A stretch of 64,000 nt of DNA from assembly GCF_963422355.1 (NCBI RefSeq), contig NC_085102.1, forward strand, positions 157,501-221,500, written 5' to 3'. Both the position numbers and the translations under genes were made by a program. The notes under the pieces are model-generated. The model saw only the letters and a program-made list of their open reading frames with translations, did not search any database and was not told the DNA's origin. Origin of the DNA: Corticium candelabrum. Taxonomy: Eukaryota; Porifera; Homoscleromorpha; Homosclerophorida; Plakinidae. Below are positions 11,874-23,887 of the stretch, in pieces; position 1 is the first letter of the stretch, and the number at the start of each line of letters is the position of its first letter.

Positions 11874-14800
11874 ATGGAGCAGGCCATAATTACTGTAGGC
11901 TCTTCTTGTAGTAGGAAGGTGCCAAGACATGACTTTGACTGGAGCAAGTGTCTCTGTCACATTTTGGAGCAACAGAGCGGTGACTTGACAGCGTTTAGTC
12001 AGACTAGTTGGTCTACCCTAGTGAATGCAGCTGAAATTCGTCGTGACGATGTTTGGGATTTTCTATGATCAGCTCAGATGAGTACACGTTGTTACCAAAC
12101 ATATACGCACAAGAAGATCCTTCAACGAATTCAAGATACTCTGGCTGCTTGAACTCATGATACTTCCACCAAAAGTGATGACGAATGGACCTAAAGTGAC
12201 GGTAGTTTCTGTTTCAGAATCATTAAGTAGGGTGACAAGAAGCATGGTGATCAAAATGGATGTCACTGCTTGTCTATTTGAAACGCCAGAACAAGGTACG
12301 GAAGAGAAAGAAAAGCAAACGACTCCCTTCCTGCATGACCTTTAAGGCAGAAGAAGCAATTCAAGAGGTAGCAATGGCACGAAACGACGAGACAATGTTG
12401 ATGGAGATACAAGGTGGACCAGATGCGATTGCTGCAGAAGTTCTGTATCACCGTTCTTGCTATGCTGCGTACACAGACCAAAGAACCATACAAAAATTAT
12501 TGGAGTAAGGTGTTTCAGAAGAGAATGTGTTTGGATCAGAGAGTAGTCCGTATCAGCTTACCTTTCAGCAACTAGCAGCAGAAATTCAACAAGCAATTGT
12601 TGACAATGCTGAGTCTGCTGCAGCAATAAGAATGAGTGATCTAAGGGTGCGTTCGAATACTAGTTCCAGTTCTAAAACCGGAACTGCCAGAACTGTTGAA
12701 ACTCGTGCTAGCAAATGAATGCTTAGAACTGTCAGCAAGTTGAGCATGCGCAAAGGCTCATACTTCCAGTAAGCGTCAATACGAAATGGAGTGGCGTTTC
12801 TACTCCACTCGTAGTCTGTTCGAACATCAGCAGTGCTTTCGCTTTCAGTTTTTAGGAGCTGCTCGCCAAGAAAGTCACTGTAATCAGTTCCAAATGTCGT
12901 TTCTTCTGGTGTTTGCCAAGCCGATGGTCACCACAAGTGTTCATTAGAACCAACAAGAGCTCCACAACGGCCTCAGCATCTGTACCCGCCATCACTTCTG
13001 TAACCTCCGGAAATTTTTGCATTTAGGGCGTGACAGTTCCTATAATTCCAGCTCGCTAAGCAGAACTGCTAGAACTGTCAGAACTACCAATCAAACGCTA
13101 TAGAACTTTGCTCCCCCACCAATTCCAGTTCTAGAACTAGTATTCGAATACACCCTAAGAAGCTGGTATGTGGTTCACCTTCAAAGTGAACGTATAGATG
13201 CACCTAATTATCATGCTGAACATCTAAAGTGAGGCTTCAGCAATCATTCCAAGATAAAATCCGTTTTATCAGGAGATCAGTGACAGAACCAGAAATTGTT
13301 ATTTCTGCCGATGTTCCTACTGATGTTCTCCTGCATGCTGCATGTTCAGGCTTTCAGATAGATAACCTCAGTCAATACAGTACTGATGATACTACAGTCA
13401 ATGAGTCTTTGAGTCAGCCCCCACATCATCAAACCTGTCAGGAACTGTTTAATGCAGCTGTTTCTTCGCGGAGTCATTTTGTCAATGGACAACAGCCTTC
13501 CACCAGTGCCGTTAGCAGAGGATTTGTCTCCTGAAAACATAGATGCTCCAGTACTCTTGTACAACTTTTTGGTGTGGTCGCTTGGTGGCCGTCCTGATAG
13601 CGACATTAATATCTCAAGCAATCAACGAGCCTCAGCTACAGACTTGTTTCATCGGCATGCCATGTCCTTAATGCAAGATATGATTCACTGCACAACAAAT
13701 GGATGCATTCGAACCTGCAGACATCTAGCTCTACCACTAACTGTCCGTCATTTGACTCATAGTGAACAGGTGGTAACTCTTCTAAATAGATTTGGGCATG
13801 GCTGCTCTAGTTCAAAATTACCGGAATATGAAACGTCTCTTGCAGAACAGCTAGTCAGACAAAGCAAGAATGGAGAGAGCCATCGTCCAAGTAACATTGT
13901 TTCTAACACTTCAGTAATATTCTGCTGGGATAACAATCATCTTATAGTGAAAAAAACACTTTCTGGCAAAGGAAGAACCCACTGCACAAATGGCATTGTT
14001 GTGCAACGCAGAGTTTGCAAGCAACCAGTAGTGAAGCCTTGTCCTGCAAGAAAAAAGCAAAGCAAGCTTTGGTCTTTAGAAATGCCTGTGTATTTACCTT
14101 AAGAGTTCAATGCTGGAATCCGATGTGGTCCTCCTGCAACTATAAAGGACAACCTGAGATTCGTTGTGGTTCCTCCTTCAACTTTAAAGTCAGTACAGCC
14201 TGCTGTTAGGCAGACCATCTGAAGATAAGCAAACAGTACCTGGCTGGTCAGGCTTTAATGCAGAGGTTAACTCTGCTGTTGTTCCGTATGACAGCACAGT
14301 TGGGTATTTGCCAATAATTCCCGAGTCACCAACAAGACTGTCAACAGTTTATGAATCACTTTTACGATCATGTAGTCTTGCATTGCAATTGGGACAGGAT
14401 CATGTAATTATTACTGTTGTGATCAGGCAATATATTGTAAGGCACAGCAAATTGTGTGGAAACAACCAGAACAGTTTCAACAAGTCGTGTTATGGATGGG
14501 TGCATTTCACACAACATGCGTTTCCTTGCTGTTATTGGAAAGCGTTTTGGTGAGGCTAGTCTTTATGATCTTCTTGTCGAAAGTGGTGTGGTTGAATCTT
14601 CTTCAGTTGATAGTGTCCTTTCTGGTAAACACTACAATTGAGCTGTCCGAGTCCATAAGTTGGTGTTTGAAGCTTTGCTTCGTTTGAAATGATATGCTCA
14701 TGAATTGATGCTTATTGATAGTGAAGATGATATTGTGAAGGATCTCCACGACTTGGGTGAACAACTTCAGATTTTGCGGCAGAAGAATGTCTTGGATACA

Positions 14801-17165
14801 TGTGATATGGATATTATCAAGTCTCACAGTTTTGGTGCTTGCAACAATATCTTGAGTAAAGGCATTACTAGAGCTGGTGTCATGTCCACATTCTGGCAGT
14901 CATACCTTGATATGGTGTCTCTTCTTCTTGCCTTTATTCGAGCAACACGGGAGGGTGATTGGCTTCTGCACATCCACTGTGTGCGACAAACGCTGCCTTC
15001 GTTCTTTGCATATGATAGAGTCAATTACTCCAGCTACCTGTCTGTATATCAGTGGGAAATAGTTCGCTCGCCAGAAACACACCCTAATGCTTACTAGCAA
15101 CTGATGCAAGGAGAATGTTGTGTGCAACGTGGTCAGTCAACTTCATTTGCACTGGTTGCAGTAGATCAGTGCATCAAACAGACAATGAATTGGGATAGCA
15201 AGATCAAAGGTGGCATTGTTGGAATAAGCTTGCACCCTGATGCAGTTCAGAGATGGATTCTAACGGCACACAAGAAAGCATCTATTGCTGGAGCTTGTAA
15301 CAATTTAGCATTGGCTCGACATTCTTCTGAGCCCATATAGCAGGCATAGCAGGAACAAGGAGTTATCAGCATCACGACTGCAGCGAGATGAGGCAGATGT
15401 TGGGAAGATAATCAATGTTGTTGAGGCATGGCTGAATCCCTTCATTGAACGAGAGTCTGATTGTCTAATTAACATGGCATCTGGTGTTATGGCTTCAGAG
15501 GAGATTCAGCAAGATTTGCTAAGGGCATCTTCCAAAGGAGAAATGGCACTCGACAGCTTTATTACTGATCATTTGGAGACCTCGACAGTACCCTTTTTTG
15601 ACCCTATACCTCAAATAAAATTGGGCAACTTTTCTTCCAAAACTCTAACTAAAGTGAAAGCTAGCAAGACAGATATTATGCTGAAAGCTGATCGAGCAAT
15701 CTTTGCACGCTTACTGGTTGTGGCACAAACGAGATCAGTTGACTTGCTGAAGTTGTTTACTTACTCTCTTGGTCCTATTCCATGGTCATTGGCCAACGGT
15801 GAACTCTGGCAAAACCTGTAAGGTGCAACTTCTTGGTCTAGTAGAGACTGGAACACCTCCTGTTCAATATGTGCCAGCTACAACTGTTTGGGTAGTAGAC
15901 GGTATGGCTTTATTACAAGGACTTTCTTCTCTTCCTTGTAATTCTTCATTTGCTGATTTGGCAGATCAAGTCTGCTCATGCTACATCTGTGTTTAAGTCT
16001 GGAAACTGTCGTGTTAACTTTGTAGTTGACCAATACCCAGCAGTTTCTATTAGCAAACAAGCAATTGATTCCAAAGCAATGGAAGAAATATTTGTCAAAC
16101 AGTTAGAACAAGACAGAATTAGCTGCTTTCTATGTCAGGAATGGAAAGAACCAAGATAAGCTTCAGCTTTGTTAAAACAAAGAACTTTACACTACTTCAG
16201 GATCAGCCTGCTACCACCTGACCGGCAATGATGGAGTGTCAGTGATATCACTGGAGGTTGAAAGCTTGTCAGGATGCTCCCATGAAGAAGCAGATACCCG
16301 AATTCTGCTTCATGCACAGCATGCAGCTGTCCATTACACGCCTGACACTGACATCATAATCAGGTCTCCAGATACTGATGTTGCCATTTTATCATGCATG
16401 CTGTGTTTTGTGTTTCCTAATAGTAAAGTCTTCTTTAAGACTGGAACAAAGCAACATTCTCGCCTGATACCTATGCACTCTATCACAGCCAGACTTGGGG
16501 ATGATATGTGTTCTTCTTTGGTGGGACTACATGCATTTACAGGTTGTGACTCAACTAGTGCTTTTGTAGGGAAAGGAAAGCAAGTAGCATACAAACTGAT
16601 TTTGGAATCCCCTAGACATGCAGAGACTATGCGTCAGTTGAGTCAGTCTTTTCAACCAACAGAGCAGCTGCAGGAAGCCTGTGAAGCTTACGCTTGTGCT
16701 CTATATGGAAGCCAGCATACATCTGTAAACAAAGTGCGGTACAACCTGTTTGTGCTCGATCTGCGCAGTACTATCAGCTTCCTCCAACCAAGGATGCTCT
16801 TGAGAAGCAGGTAGTTAGGCATGCTACCAAGCAGCAATTTGGAGACGAGCCTTGGTCTGCAGCCCTGATACGTCAAGTCCACATTCACATGGGTGGATTT
16901 CAAAGAAGGTGAGCTATATGTGAATTGGATGTCGCAGTTGCCAGCACCAAGAGAACTATTATTAGAGTCTATTTCTTGTGCTTGCAAGTCAGTTGGCAGC
17001 TGCACAACTGCCAGGTGCTCTTGCTTCAAAAGCGAACTCCCTTGTACAGATTGCTGTGCTTGCCCTAACTGTGCTAATCCAGTCACCTCTGCAGCGCAAG
17101 AAGATGATCATCGTTGTTCTGATGGAGAAACATCAGATCCTTCTTCTGACAGCGATGGTAGTTGA
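11874..17165 (+). pseudogene. Broken copy of a repetitive PIN/FEN-like plus CXC-domain gene family
   Basis: An ordered series of colinear plus-strand fragments of one large protein. N-terminal module: SSCMTF-like then EVLYHRSCYAAYT (12270-12506). Middle: YHAEHLKVRLQQSF (about 13205-13245), LLYNFLVWSLGGRPD and FCWDNNH (13452-14102). Core: GCSHEEADTRILLHAQHA, RSPDTDVAIL, FFKTGTKQHSRL and FTGCDSTSAFVGKGK (16236-16700); the acidic-residue spacing recalls PIN/FEN1-like nucleases. C-terminus: CACKSVGSCTTARCSCFKS then CTDCCACPNCANP (16970-17090), a tesmin/TSO1-type CXC metal-binding repeat, then an acidic tail and stop. From memory this arrangement is multi-copy in cnidarian, sponge and echinoderm genomes; its function is not established. 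Several frame changes and stops, plus a MITE at 12645-13155, make this copy non-functional. Confidence 0.75.
12645..13155. mobile_element. Harbinger-like MITE inside the CXC/PIN pseudogene
   Basis: Begins GGGTGCGTTCGAATACTAG and ends with the near-complement CTAGTATTCGAATACACCC. TAA flanks both sides (12642-12644 and 13156-13158). Subterminal TTCCAGTTCTA-type motifs are also inverted. 511 bp with no transposase. It interrupts the host reading frame after SAAAIRMSDL, and the family resumes to the right, so it arrived after the host copy. Confidence 0.86.
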
Positions 17166-17170
17166 AATGC

Positions 17171-17171
<1 letters not shown>

Positions 17172-17227
<56 letters not shown>
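17172..17227. repeat. (TG)n microsatellite
   Basis: Pure TG run just after the stop codon of the CXC/PIN copy. Confidence 0.96.
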
Positions 17228-17228
<1 letters not shown>

Positions 17229-18394
17229 CCTGTTCTTGTATTGCTGGTTCATGTTTGAATTTTTGAATTGAAATGTAAATGTAGAAAGGATGGTCTCTGT
17301 CTGTGATTTAGTGTGTGTGACTTTTGCAATTGCCTAGCAATTGTCGTATAGAAAGCTGTATAGTAGCTGTTATGGTGCTAACTAGATACAAGCATATCCG
17401 GTACTTGTTCTTAGCATTAAAACATTGAAAAAACATAACGGTGTTTGAGCAAATGCATGTAATTCGCCAGTGTTTGTTTGGGACTCCGAGGACAATGGAG
17501 ACAGCGTTGGTTTTACTGACAGATGTATGGCATCTGAAATAAGTCTGCTGTTAGTCATTTACTGTATGTAGGTGAAAGCCACAAGTATTGCTAGTTACTA
17601 ACTAAAGTCACTCAGAGGTTGTTGCGCTGAAGGAAGGCATGTGTTGCTATGGTAACCATCTGCTCTCGCTGAGTAACTAGCCATTCAGTTCCTCCACATC
17701 TGATTGAAGGCCAACATACGTCAATGGTGATCTAAAGATGTGAACTGCAACATATATCAGCCTCAGATTGTTGGAAGGAAGTTACAAAACAACTTGCGAA
17801 TTTCAGACTTGTCCTGTAGACTACATCTACTGCATGAAAAGAGAGGGTGTGTAGCACCGATAATGCAAAATAAGCCATGCTGGTCACCACAAAACTATTC
17901 ACAAAGATAAAATTCTACACACCAATGGTAATAGGTGTTCAGTTATTCAATGAAGTGCTTTCCACTGGGTCCTGACTGAGGTTTGTCCACATGTCATCGT
18001 GCTTCTGTGCTTGGTTCCGTATAAGCACCTATTGCAACCTAAAATAATTTAGCCTCCCACTATGCACAAAAGCGTGCTGCTTTTGACCAATTCAGACTTG
18101 AGTTTAGCTTTGCTCAGAAATATGGATGATGGATCGAGCATGATCTGATATGTCTTAATATGATGTTTGTTTATGTATCGACATATACTACACACACAAT
18201 GTATACCCAAAATGTTCTTTCTCTTTCTAAGCTTCCACTTCACCATCTCCAGGATCATTCATTTTTTGTTCAACTACTATGAAGTTGAGTCAGACTTCAG
18301 TCTTTGCAATAGATACCAATATGTAGATAGATATACTACACCATTATAAACAACTGTTTTTCCTAGTACAGTACTGGCAATAAGTAAGCTGACA
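17228..18394. other. No gene recognised; X-box-like palindrome at 17643
   Basis: No coding unit supported. GTTGCTATGGTAAC at 17643-17656 fits the RFX X-box consensus, but no gene start is nearby. Confidence 0.4.
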
Positions 18395-18700
18395 GCGATA
18401 CCATAGGATAGGATACCATACCATACCATACCATACCATACCATATGATAGGATAGGATACCATATCATACCATAGGATAAAAGATACCATAGGATAGGA
18501 TAAGATAAAAGATGATACCATACAATTAAGATAAGATACCACCATAGGATATACGATACGCAATATGATATACAATACAATTAAGATAAGATACCAGATG
18601 GTACCATATATGATACGCAATACGATACCATACGCAATACGATATACGATAGGCTATGATAGGCTATGATAGGCAATACGATACGATACGCATACCATAA
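18395..18700. repeat. Degenerate tandem array of GATAC/CCATA-type pentamers
   Basis: About 300 bp of ATACC, GGATA and ACGAT units that mutate gradually along the array (CCATA-rich left, then ATACGAT/AGGCTATGAT-rich right). Long open frames on the minus strand here are only the repeat read in frame (YGMVWYGMVW-like) and are not genes. Confidence 0.9.
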
Positions 18701-18931
18701 AAATGTTAGGTTACTTATTGCCGGTACTGTAACTACAATTATTGAGAATTTTTTAACACTGACAATACAATCAATAAGCATACAGTCCAGTAGTCAGTCT
18801 CAGAAATTTGCACATAAACTGATTAAATACTAGTTATTCTTCTCTAATTATAACTTTAAGTTATGAAAGATGACTTGAAAACAAAACATACCCACCATAT
18901 GGTTGTTCAATTTAGATTTTGATAAAACTGC

Positions 18932-18934
<3 letters not shown>

Positions 18935-19025
<91 letters not shown>
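18935..19025. repeat. (CA)n microsatellite at the 5' break of a LINE
   Basis: About 45 CA units directly abutting the first recognisable LINE codons. Confidence 0.97.
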
Positions 19026-19027
<2 letters not shown>

Positions 19028-20614
19028 TATATATGGGACCAGAGACACTGTTTCTTCGTTCTTGAATTCATTGATTAACAATGGACCGTCTTTTGGCTTA
19101 AAACTCAACCTGAAGAAGTGCGAAGTCTGTTGGCCGTCAGGTGATCAATCATTTCCTAAGTTTCCATCACAAATCTGCCGCATCTGCATTGAAGATACCG
19201 GAGTTGAGCTGCTGGGGTCACCCATCTGTGGAACGGATGATTTTTACAGTGCCATTGTAGGCAAAAGGGTTGACAGTGTGCTTGAAAATCAAAGCTTTCT
19301 GCCAGAATTAAACAACCCCCAAGTCGAGCTTCATCTACTTCGCAGGTGCCTCAGCCTCTGCAAGATCAACAATCTTCTCAGAACAGTTCCTCCGGGCACA
19401 ACTGATCACCATTGGACACGCTTTGACACCGGGACACGACGTTCTCTAGAACTTATAACTAAGACTTCTCTGCCTGATGCTTCTTGGCAGCAAGCTACTC
19501 TACCAATGCGCATGGGAGGCCTGGGGTTGAGACAGGCAGCTACAACTTCGGCTGCCGCTTTTCTTGGTAGCTGTCAAGCTTCTCGGGAGCTTTCAACATG
19601 CCTTCTAGTCCAGAACAAGAAGTTGCCTACACATGTGTTAGTTCCAACGTCACCATGTTTGTCGAATCACCTTGTACGCCGATATCCATCCCGGGTGAAG
19701 AAAACGCCCTTGTCCGCTATAGACAAGTTCTGGCTAGTTACGGTGCGGACGGTCATCCTAATAACTCGTCTGATGAGTCTCAACGTGTATTACAGAGGCA
19801 GCTGGATGACGCATTGCTCTCCACCCTTAAAGACACAAGCAGTCTTCGAGACAAGGCACGTCTCAACACAGAGTCGTCAGTTCATGCTGCAGCATGGTTA
19901 CGGGCCATTCCAAACGTTAAGTTAGGCCTATCCATGGCTCCGCATGAATTTACAGTTGCTCTGAAGCTATGGCTTGGAATTTCGATTATTTCTCCTTCAC
20001 AATCAATACGTTGTTCCTGTGGGCGTGTAATTGATTGTTTTGGCGACCATCTTCTTGGATGTGGTCACGGTTCTTTACGTTCTAAACGCCACGATGCACT
20101 GAGGGACATCATATATCACGCATTACTGGTGGATAATGAAGGCGCTCAGCTCGAGCAACGTTGTGGTCCAGACAGCAATAGCCGCCCTGGAGATATCTTT
20201 CATCCACATTTCGCTGATGGACGACCAGGTTATTTCGACGCTTCGATAAGAAACACCATGCAGCCAGCGTACGTCGCTAAATCCGCCATTTCTGCTGGAG
20301 CCGCTGCAATGGCTGGTGAAGAAGAGAAAGACCATCGACACGACAGCGAAGCCAATGCGGCAGGAGGTTACTTCTACCCAATAATAATGAAGTCTTTTGG
20401 TTTGTGGACGTCTTCCAGTCTTGCCACTTTGAAGGTTATCGCATCCAAGACCACAGCAAAGAGCAGAATAAGTTTTAGTAGGGCAGTCAGTAACTTACTG
20501 CAGCAGCTTTCAGTTCGCTTATTTCAGTTTAACGCACGTATGATTTGCACTAGTTTGCGATTTGACACTGAGTTTGACTTTTGGGATTTGCCAACTTTGG
20601 CAGGGGACGGGTAG
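19026..20614 (+). mobile_element. RLE-type LINE, 5'-truncated (3' part of RT and C-terminal endonuclease)
   Basis: Non-LTR retrotransposon piece that starts downstream of the RT catalytic core: LKLNLKKCEVCWPSG, ELLGSPI and LRRCLSLCKINNLLRTVPPG (end of RT and thumb), then PMRMGGLGLRQA. The C-terminal part reads AAWLRAIPN, RCSCGRVIDCFGDHLLGCGH (Cys/His cluster), RPGDIFHP and PGYFDASIR, the layout of a restriction-like endonuclease downstream of RT as in R2-group LINEs. A frame change around 19600 separates the first frame (19026 to about 19600) from the second (about 19640-20614). The 5' end is lost in a CA array and an AT array follows the stop. Clade within RLE LINEs not resolved. Confidence 0.82.
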
Positions 20615-20631
20615 TTGTTATCTGCAATAAA

Positions 20632-20633
<2 letters not shown>

Positions 20634-20676
<43 letters not shown>
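20634..20676. repeat. (AT)n microsatellite after the LINE
   Basis: AT run 20 bp past the LINE stop codon; may be the 3' simple tail of this copy. Confidence 0.93.
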
Positions 20677-20681
<5 letters not shown>

Positions 20682-20704
20682 ATATAGTTTATTCAAATAT
20701 AAAT

Positions 20705-20976
20705 AATAGCTACCCCTCCACTAGAGGGGCCTCACAACGAAGAACAAACAGAGTAGTCTCTGTCTAAACCTAACAAAGACAAACGGTCCAAAATCATCCT
20801 AGCGTTAAATTGCCAAAGGCGGAGAGAGAGCTGCCCGTGAAAATTAACGATAGCCCTGCTAACAGTAATACTACTACGGAGAGATGTCCTTCTAGCAATT
20901 GTTTTTAAAGTTTGTAAGCTACTGGAGGTCCACGTTCCGTAGGACTCAACTACCAGAGGGTAGAAAACACCTCCTG

Positions 20977-20980
<4 letters not shown>
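20705..20980 (-). mobile_element. 3' end fragment of a related RLE-type LINE
   Basis: Minus-strand frame GGVFYPLVVESYGTWTSSSL and then LSLRLWQFNARMIL parallels the C-terminus of the neighbouring LINE (GGYFYPIIMKSFGLWTSSSL, VRLFQFNARMI). Only about the last 75 codons are present. The two pieces lie tail to tail and clearly differ in sequence, so they are separate insertions. Confidence 0.8.
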
Positions 20981-21015
<35 letters not shown>

Positions 21016-21043
21016 CATATATATATATATATATATAGGAAAG

Positions 21044-21117
<74 letters not shown>
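20978..21117. repeat. (AT)n followed by (TG)n compound microsatellite
   Basis: AT-rich run with ATAC units to about 21040, then about 35 TG units. Confidence 0.95.
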
Positions 21118-21122
<5 letters not shown>

Positions 21123-21723
21123 TATATAAGAGAGGATCTCCAAGACGGCGAGCCCGATCACTGCCGAATTTGCCTCACACATGCCAAATCCCTAGCTGTC
21201 GAAAGTTAAGCTGCTGTCGTCTTCCTGACTTCTCCTGCGATGACGCAATTTCCCGCCAACGGAACCCATCTCCGCTCTCGCGCAAATATCTCCATAATGG
21301 TGTATTGGATCTGCACAGAGTGTGTCGTTTAGAAGATATTTTTGCTCACATCCAGTATTGAAAAAACCCACAGTTGTTTGCCTGTCTACGCCCGTCGAAG
21401 AGCTGCCACGTTCGATACACCTGTTCCCCGTAATGGCAGCAACGTCTTCAAAGTAACGCGGCGTCCAACGGGACTGTCAAAATGGCTTCAATGGGATGTT
21501 AATTAATAAACTTAATTAATTAGCTAACAATCAATAATCCCATCAATGTGATTTTTTTAAACAGGACACTCAGTTACATTTTTGTCTTCAATGGGATAAC
21601 AACAAACAATCAATAATCTCAGAACAGAATATCACTGAATGGGCTAGAATTCTGAAGAACATTCTTCATAAGAATTCTTTAGAGATACACTTCATAATAA
21701 ATTAGAACGAGGTGAATGAGATA
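21118..21723. other. No gene recognised
   Basis: GC-richer 21130-21360 contains a short open frame on the plus strand without family resemblance; the rest is AT-rich. I searched here on the minus strand for the missing last SAR1 exon and did not find it. Confidence 0.4.
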
Positions 21724-22245
21724 TACCGTATTCGCCCGTAATAACGCCCTGGGCATATAAAAAAGAAACACTTTTCTGGGCGTATACTAACCTAGGACAT
21801 GGGCGTTATTTTGGTCCTAGGCATATACGTGGTCCAAAATGCTGTCGTTTGGCCAGTGATCACCTAAATACTTGAAGACAGAAATACCACAAATGCTTGC
21901 AATTATCCTAGATGCAGAAACTAAAACACTATACACACATGGTCGGCCTGAAGCCCGTCAAGAGAATCTGGGTCGGTAATTGCAAGGAAGACATGAGTCT
22001 AGCGGTAAGCACTGTCACTCAACACTGACACCAGCTCATCAAACGCACACAGATGGAGACAAGTGTTCTGCGGACCCCATTTTGTTTTGTCTGCGCACGT
22101 GTATCCTGGACTTATACTTGGGCATGGGCATATAGTTGGACATGGGCGTTTTTTCGGGCTGAAAGTTCTGACCTGTCGCACATGGGCGTATATATGAGCA
22201 TGGGCATTATTTCGGTAAGGTGCGTTATTACAGGCGAATATGGTA
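21724..22245. mobile_element. TIR MITE (TACCGTATTCGCC ends)
   Basis: TACCGTATTCGCCCGTAATA at the left is matched inverted at the right, ending GGCGAATATGGTA. Repeated GGGCGTATA/GGGCATTAT-like motifs lie just inside both ends. About 520 bp, no transposase. The tip resembles ACCGTATT-type ends of ISL2EU/IS4EU-like MITEs, a tentative comparison. No clear target duplication. Confidence 0.76.
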
Positions 22246-22343
22246 CTTCATGAATGCATAAACGATAAATTAATTATTTAACTACAACTAATAACTAGTA
22301 AACAAAGCTGTGTTCACACCCGTCGCTTCAGAGCTACGAGCAA

Positions 22344-22346
<3 letters not shown>

Positions 22347-22415
<69 letters not shown>
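22347..22415. repeat. (TG)n microsatellite with a repeated flank
   Basis: About 34 TG units. The left flank CTTCAGAGCTACGAG is the inverse of the right flank of the CA array at 10251. Confidence 0.94.
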
Positions 22416-22417
<2 letters not shown>

Positions 22418-22511
22418 ATTGTGAATATTAATGTAAATTTTATTAATTTTGGTCTATTTATTGTCATTATTATCATTAATTAATCATTAGCTTGTTGCTA
22501 GAATGTATAAT

Positions 22512-23862
22512 TCTTTGAAAACCCAGGGATGCGTCGATGTGATTAAAGATAATTAACTAAATATCATCAATGTCCCACACTACACTTCAAATTCAGTACA
22601 TGCACATGCGTGACAGCTGTGTCTCTTGCAAGGAGTGAGCTTTCTATCCACGTTATTTCTCAATGCTGCATATTGTGCTCTTGCTTGCATCACTTCAAGT
22701 GGACACGATTATCATGCTTTCGTTGAGCTGTTGCTATCATCTTTCTTTCCGTTAATTAAAATTAATTCGTCATAGCTAGAGATCAATGTACGCGCACAGG
22801 AAATACTGTGAAGCGACATGGATGTGTAGCGACCGGATTCAAAAGAAAGCATGCAGCACAGCGTTTCCTACGAATCTTTTTTGCAAGACGAAGTCGATCA
22901 TTCATCATCAGTCCTACCTGTAAATATATTCTTGAACAGAGCAGGCTTGTTATTCACATTATTTCTCAATTGTGTAGTGCTTGATCTTGCATCACTTGCA
23001 CTTAATGAGGTGGACAAGATTATTATGCTTTCGCTGAGCCGTACATTGCTAGCATCTTTCGTTCCGATGATAATTTGTTGTAGCTAGATAAAGATTGATC
23101 TCGTACGTCTCCTAGAAATGCTGTGCAACGACATGTAGTGACCGGATCCAGAAGAAAGCAGCGTTAGCGTTTCCTACGAATCTTTCTTGCAAGACGATGC
23201 CGATCGTTCATCATCAGAACGACTTACAGCTAAAACATATTGCCCTCTTAAAGATCGTGGATGACATGTTGGTCGTGCGCAATGGTACACATGCATGGTC
23301 CCATGAAACCTTCGCTTGGCTTCTTGAAGAACGATGAATTTGTTTGTTTTGCGATTCTTTGTGAAAAAGTAACAGATGCGTACAACTCTAGCCTGAACTT
23401 TACTCTGCGCTCTCAGTTTGACAACGGTTTAATGTTTTTACTATGGATATGACATCTCGGCTTTTCTGCCATAATTCGTGGGATTGTTACGTCACCCATT
23501 GTTGGTCTCCCAAAGGACTGCTGATTGGCTCGACAAATTCCCGAGAGTGATTCTCGCCGATGTGCTATTGTTACGTCACCTATGTTTGGCGTCCCAAAAC
23601 AATTGCTGATTGGCTGACAAACTCCCAAGCGTGACACACGCTTACAAACAAACATACATAGGTAGGTACGTACGTACATAGCGACTTACCGACAGACAGA
23701 CCAGAAGTCAATTCAGACCGTTTAGAGTGAGCTTCTCGCGAAGCAGTCCACCACTTATTGTGGTGTCCTTCTTTATGCTCGTAGCTTAATAATAGCAATT
23801 TACTAACCATTAGTAATATTAATAGCTAATTTGCCCGTGCGGAGAACGGGATGGTGAGCTAG
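22512..23862 (+). mobile_element. Helitron-like non-autonomous element, copy B
   Basis: The right end has Helitron 3' features: CCCGT (23834-23838), 7-base loop, ACGGG (23846-23850), then eight bases and CTAG (23859-23862) followed by T. The left boundary is approximate; a candidate TC start lies at about 22512. The body matches 8390-9258 inverted, and has internal duplications: about 22640-22860 recurs at 22950-23175, and a GATTGTTACGTCACC-containing block near 23473 recurs near 23567. No RepHel coding sequence. It ends 25 bp beyond the donor of the last visible SAR1 exon, so it lies in a SAR1 intron or just past the gene's broken end. Confidence 0.72.
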
Positions 23863-23887
23863 TTAATACATATTCACAACTCACAAC

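Noticed and set aside
18344-18781. Tyr/Trp-rich minus-strand open frames
   Set aside because: Translation of the pentamer array, not a gene.
18903-19025. ATG at 18903 as the LINE start
   Set aside because: The frame only reaches the LINE through the CA array; the element is 5'-truncated.
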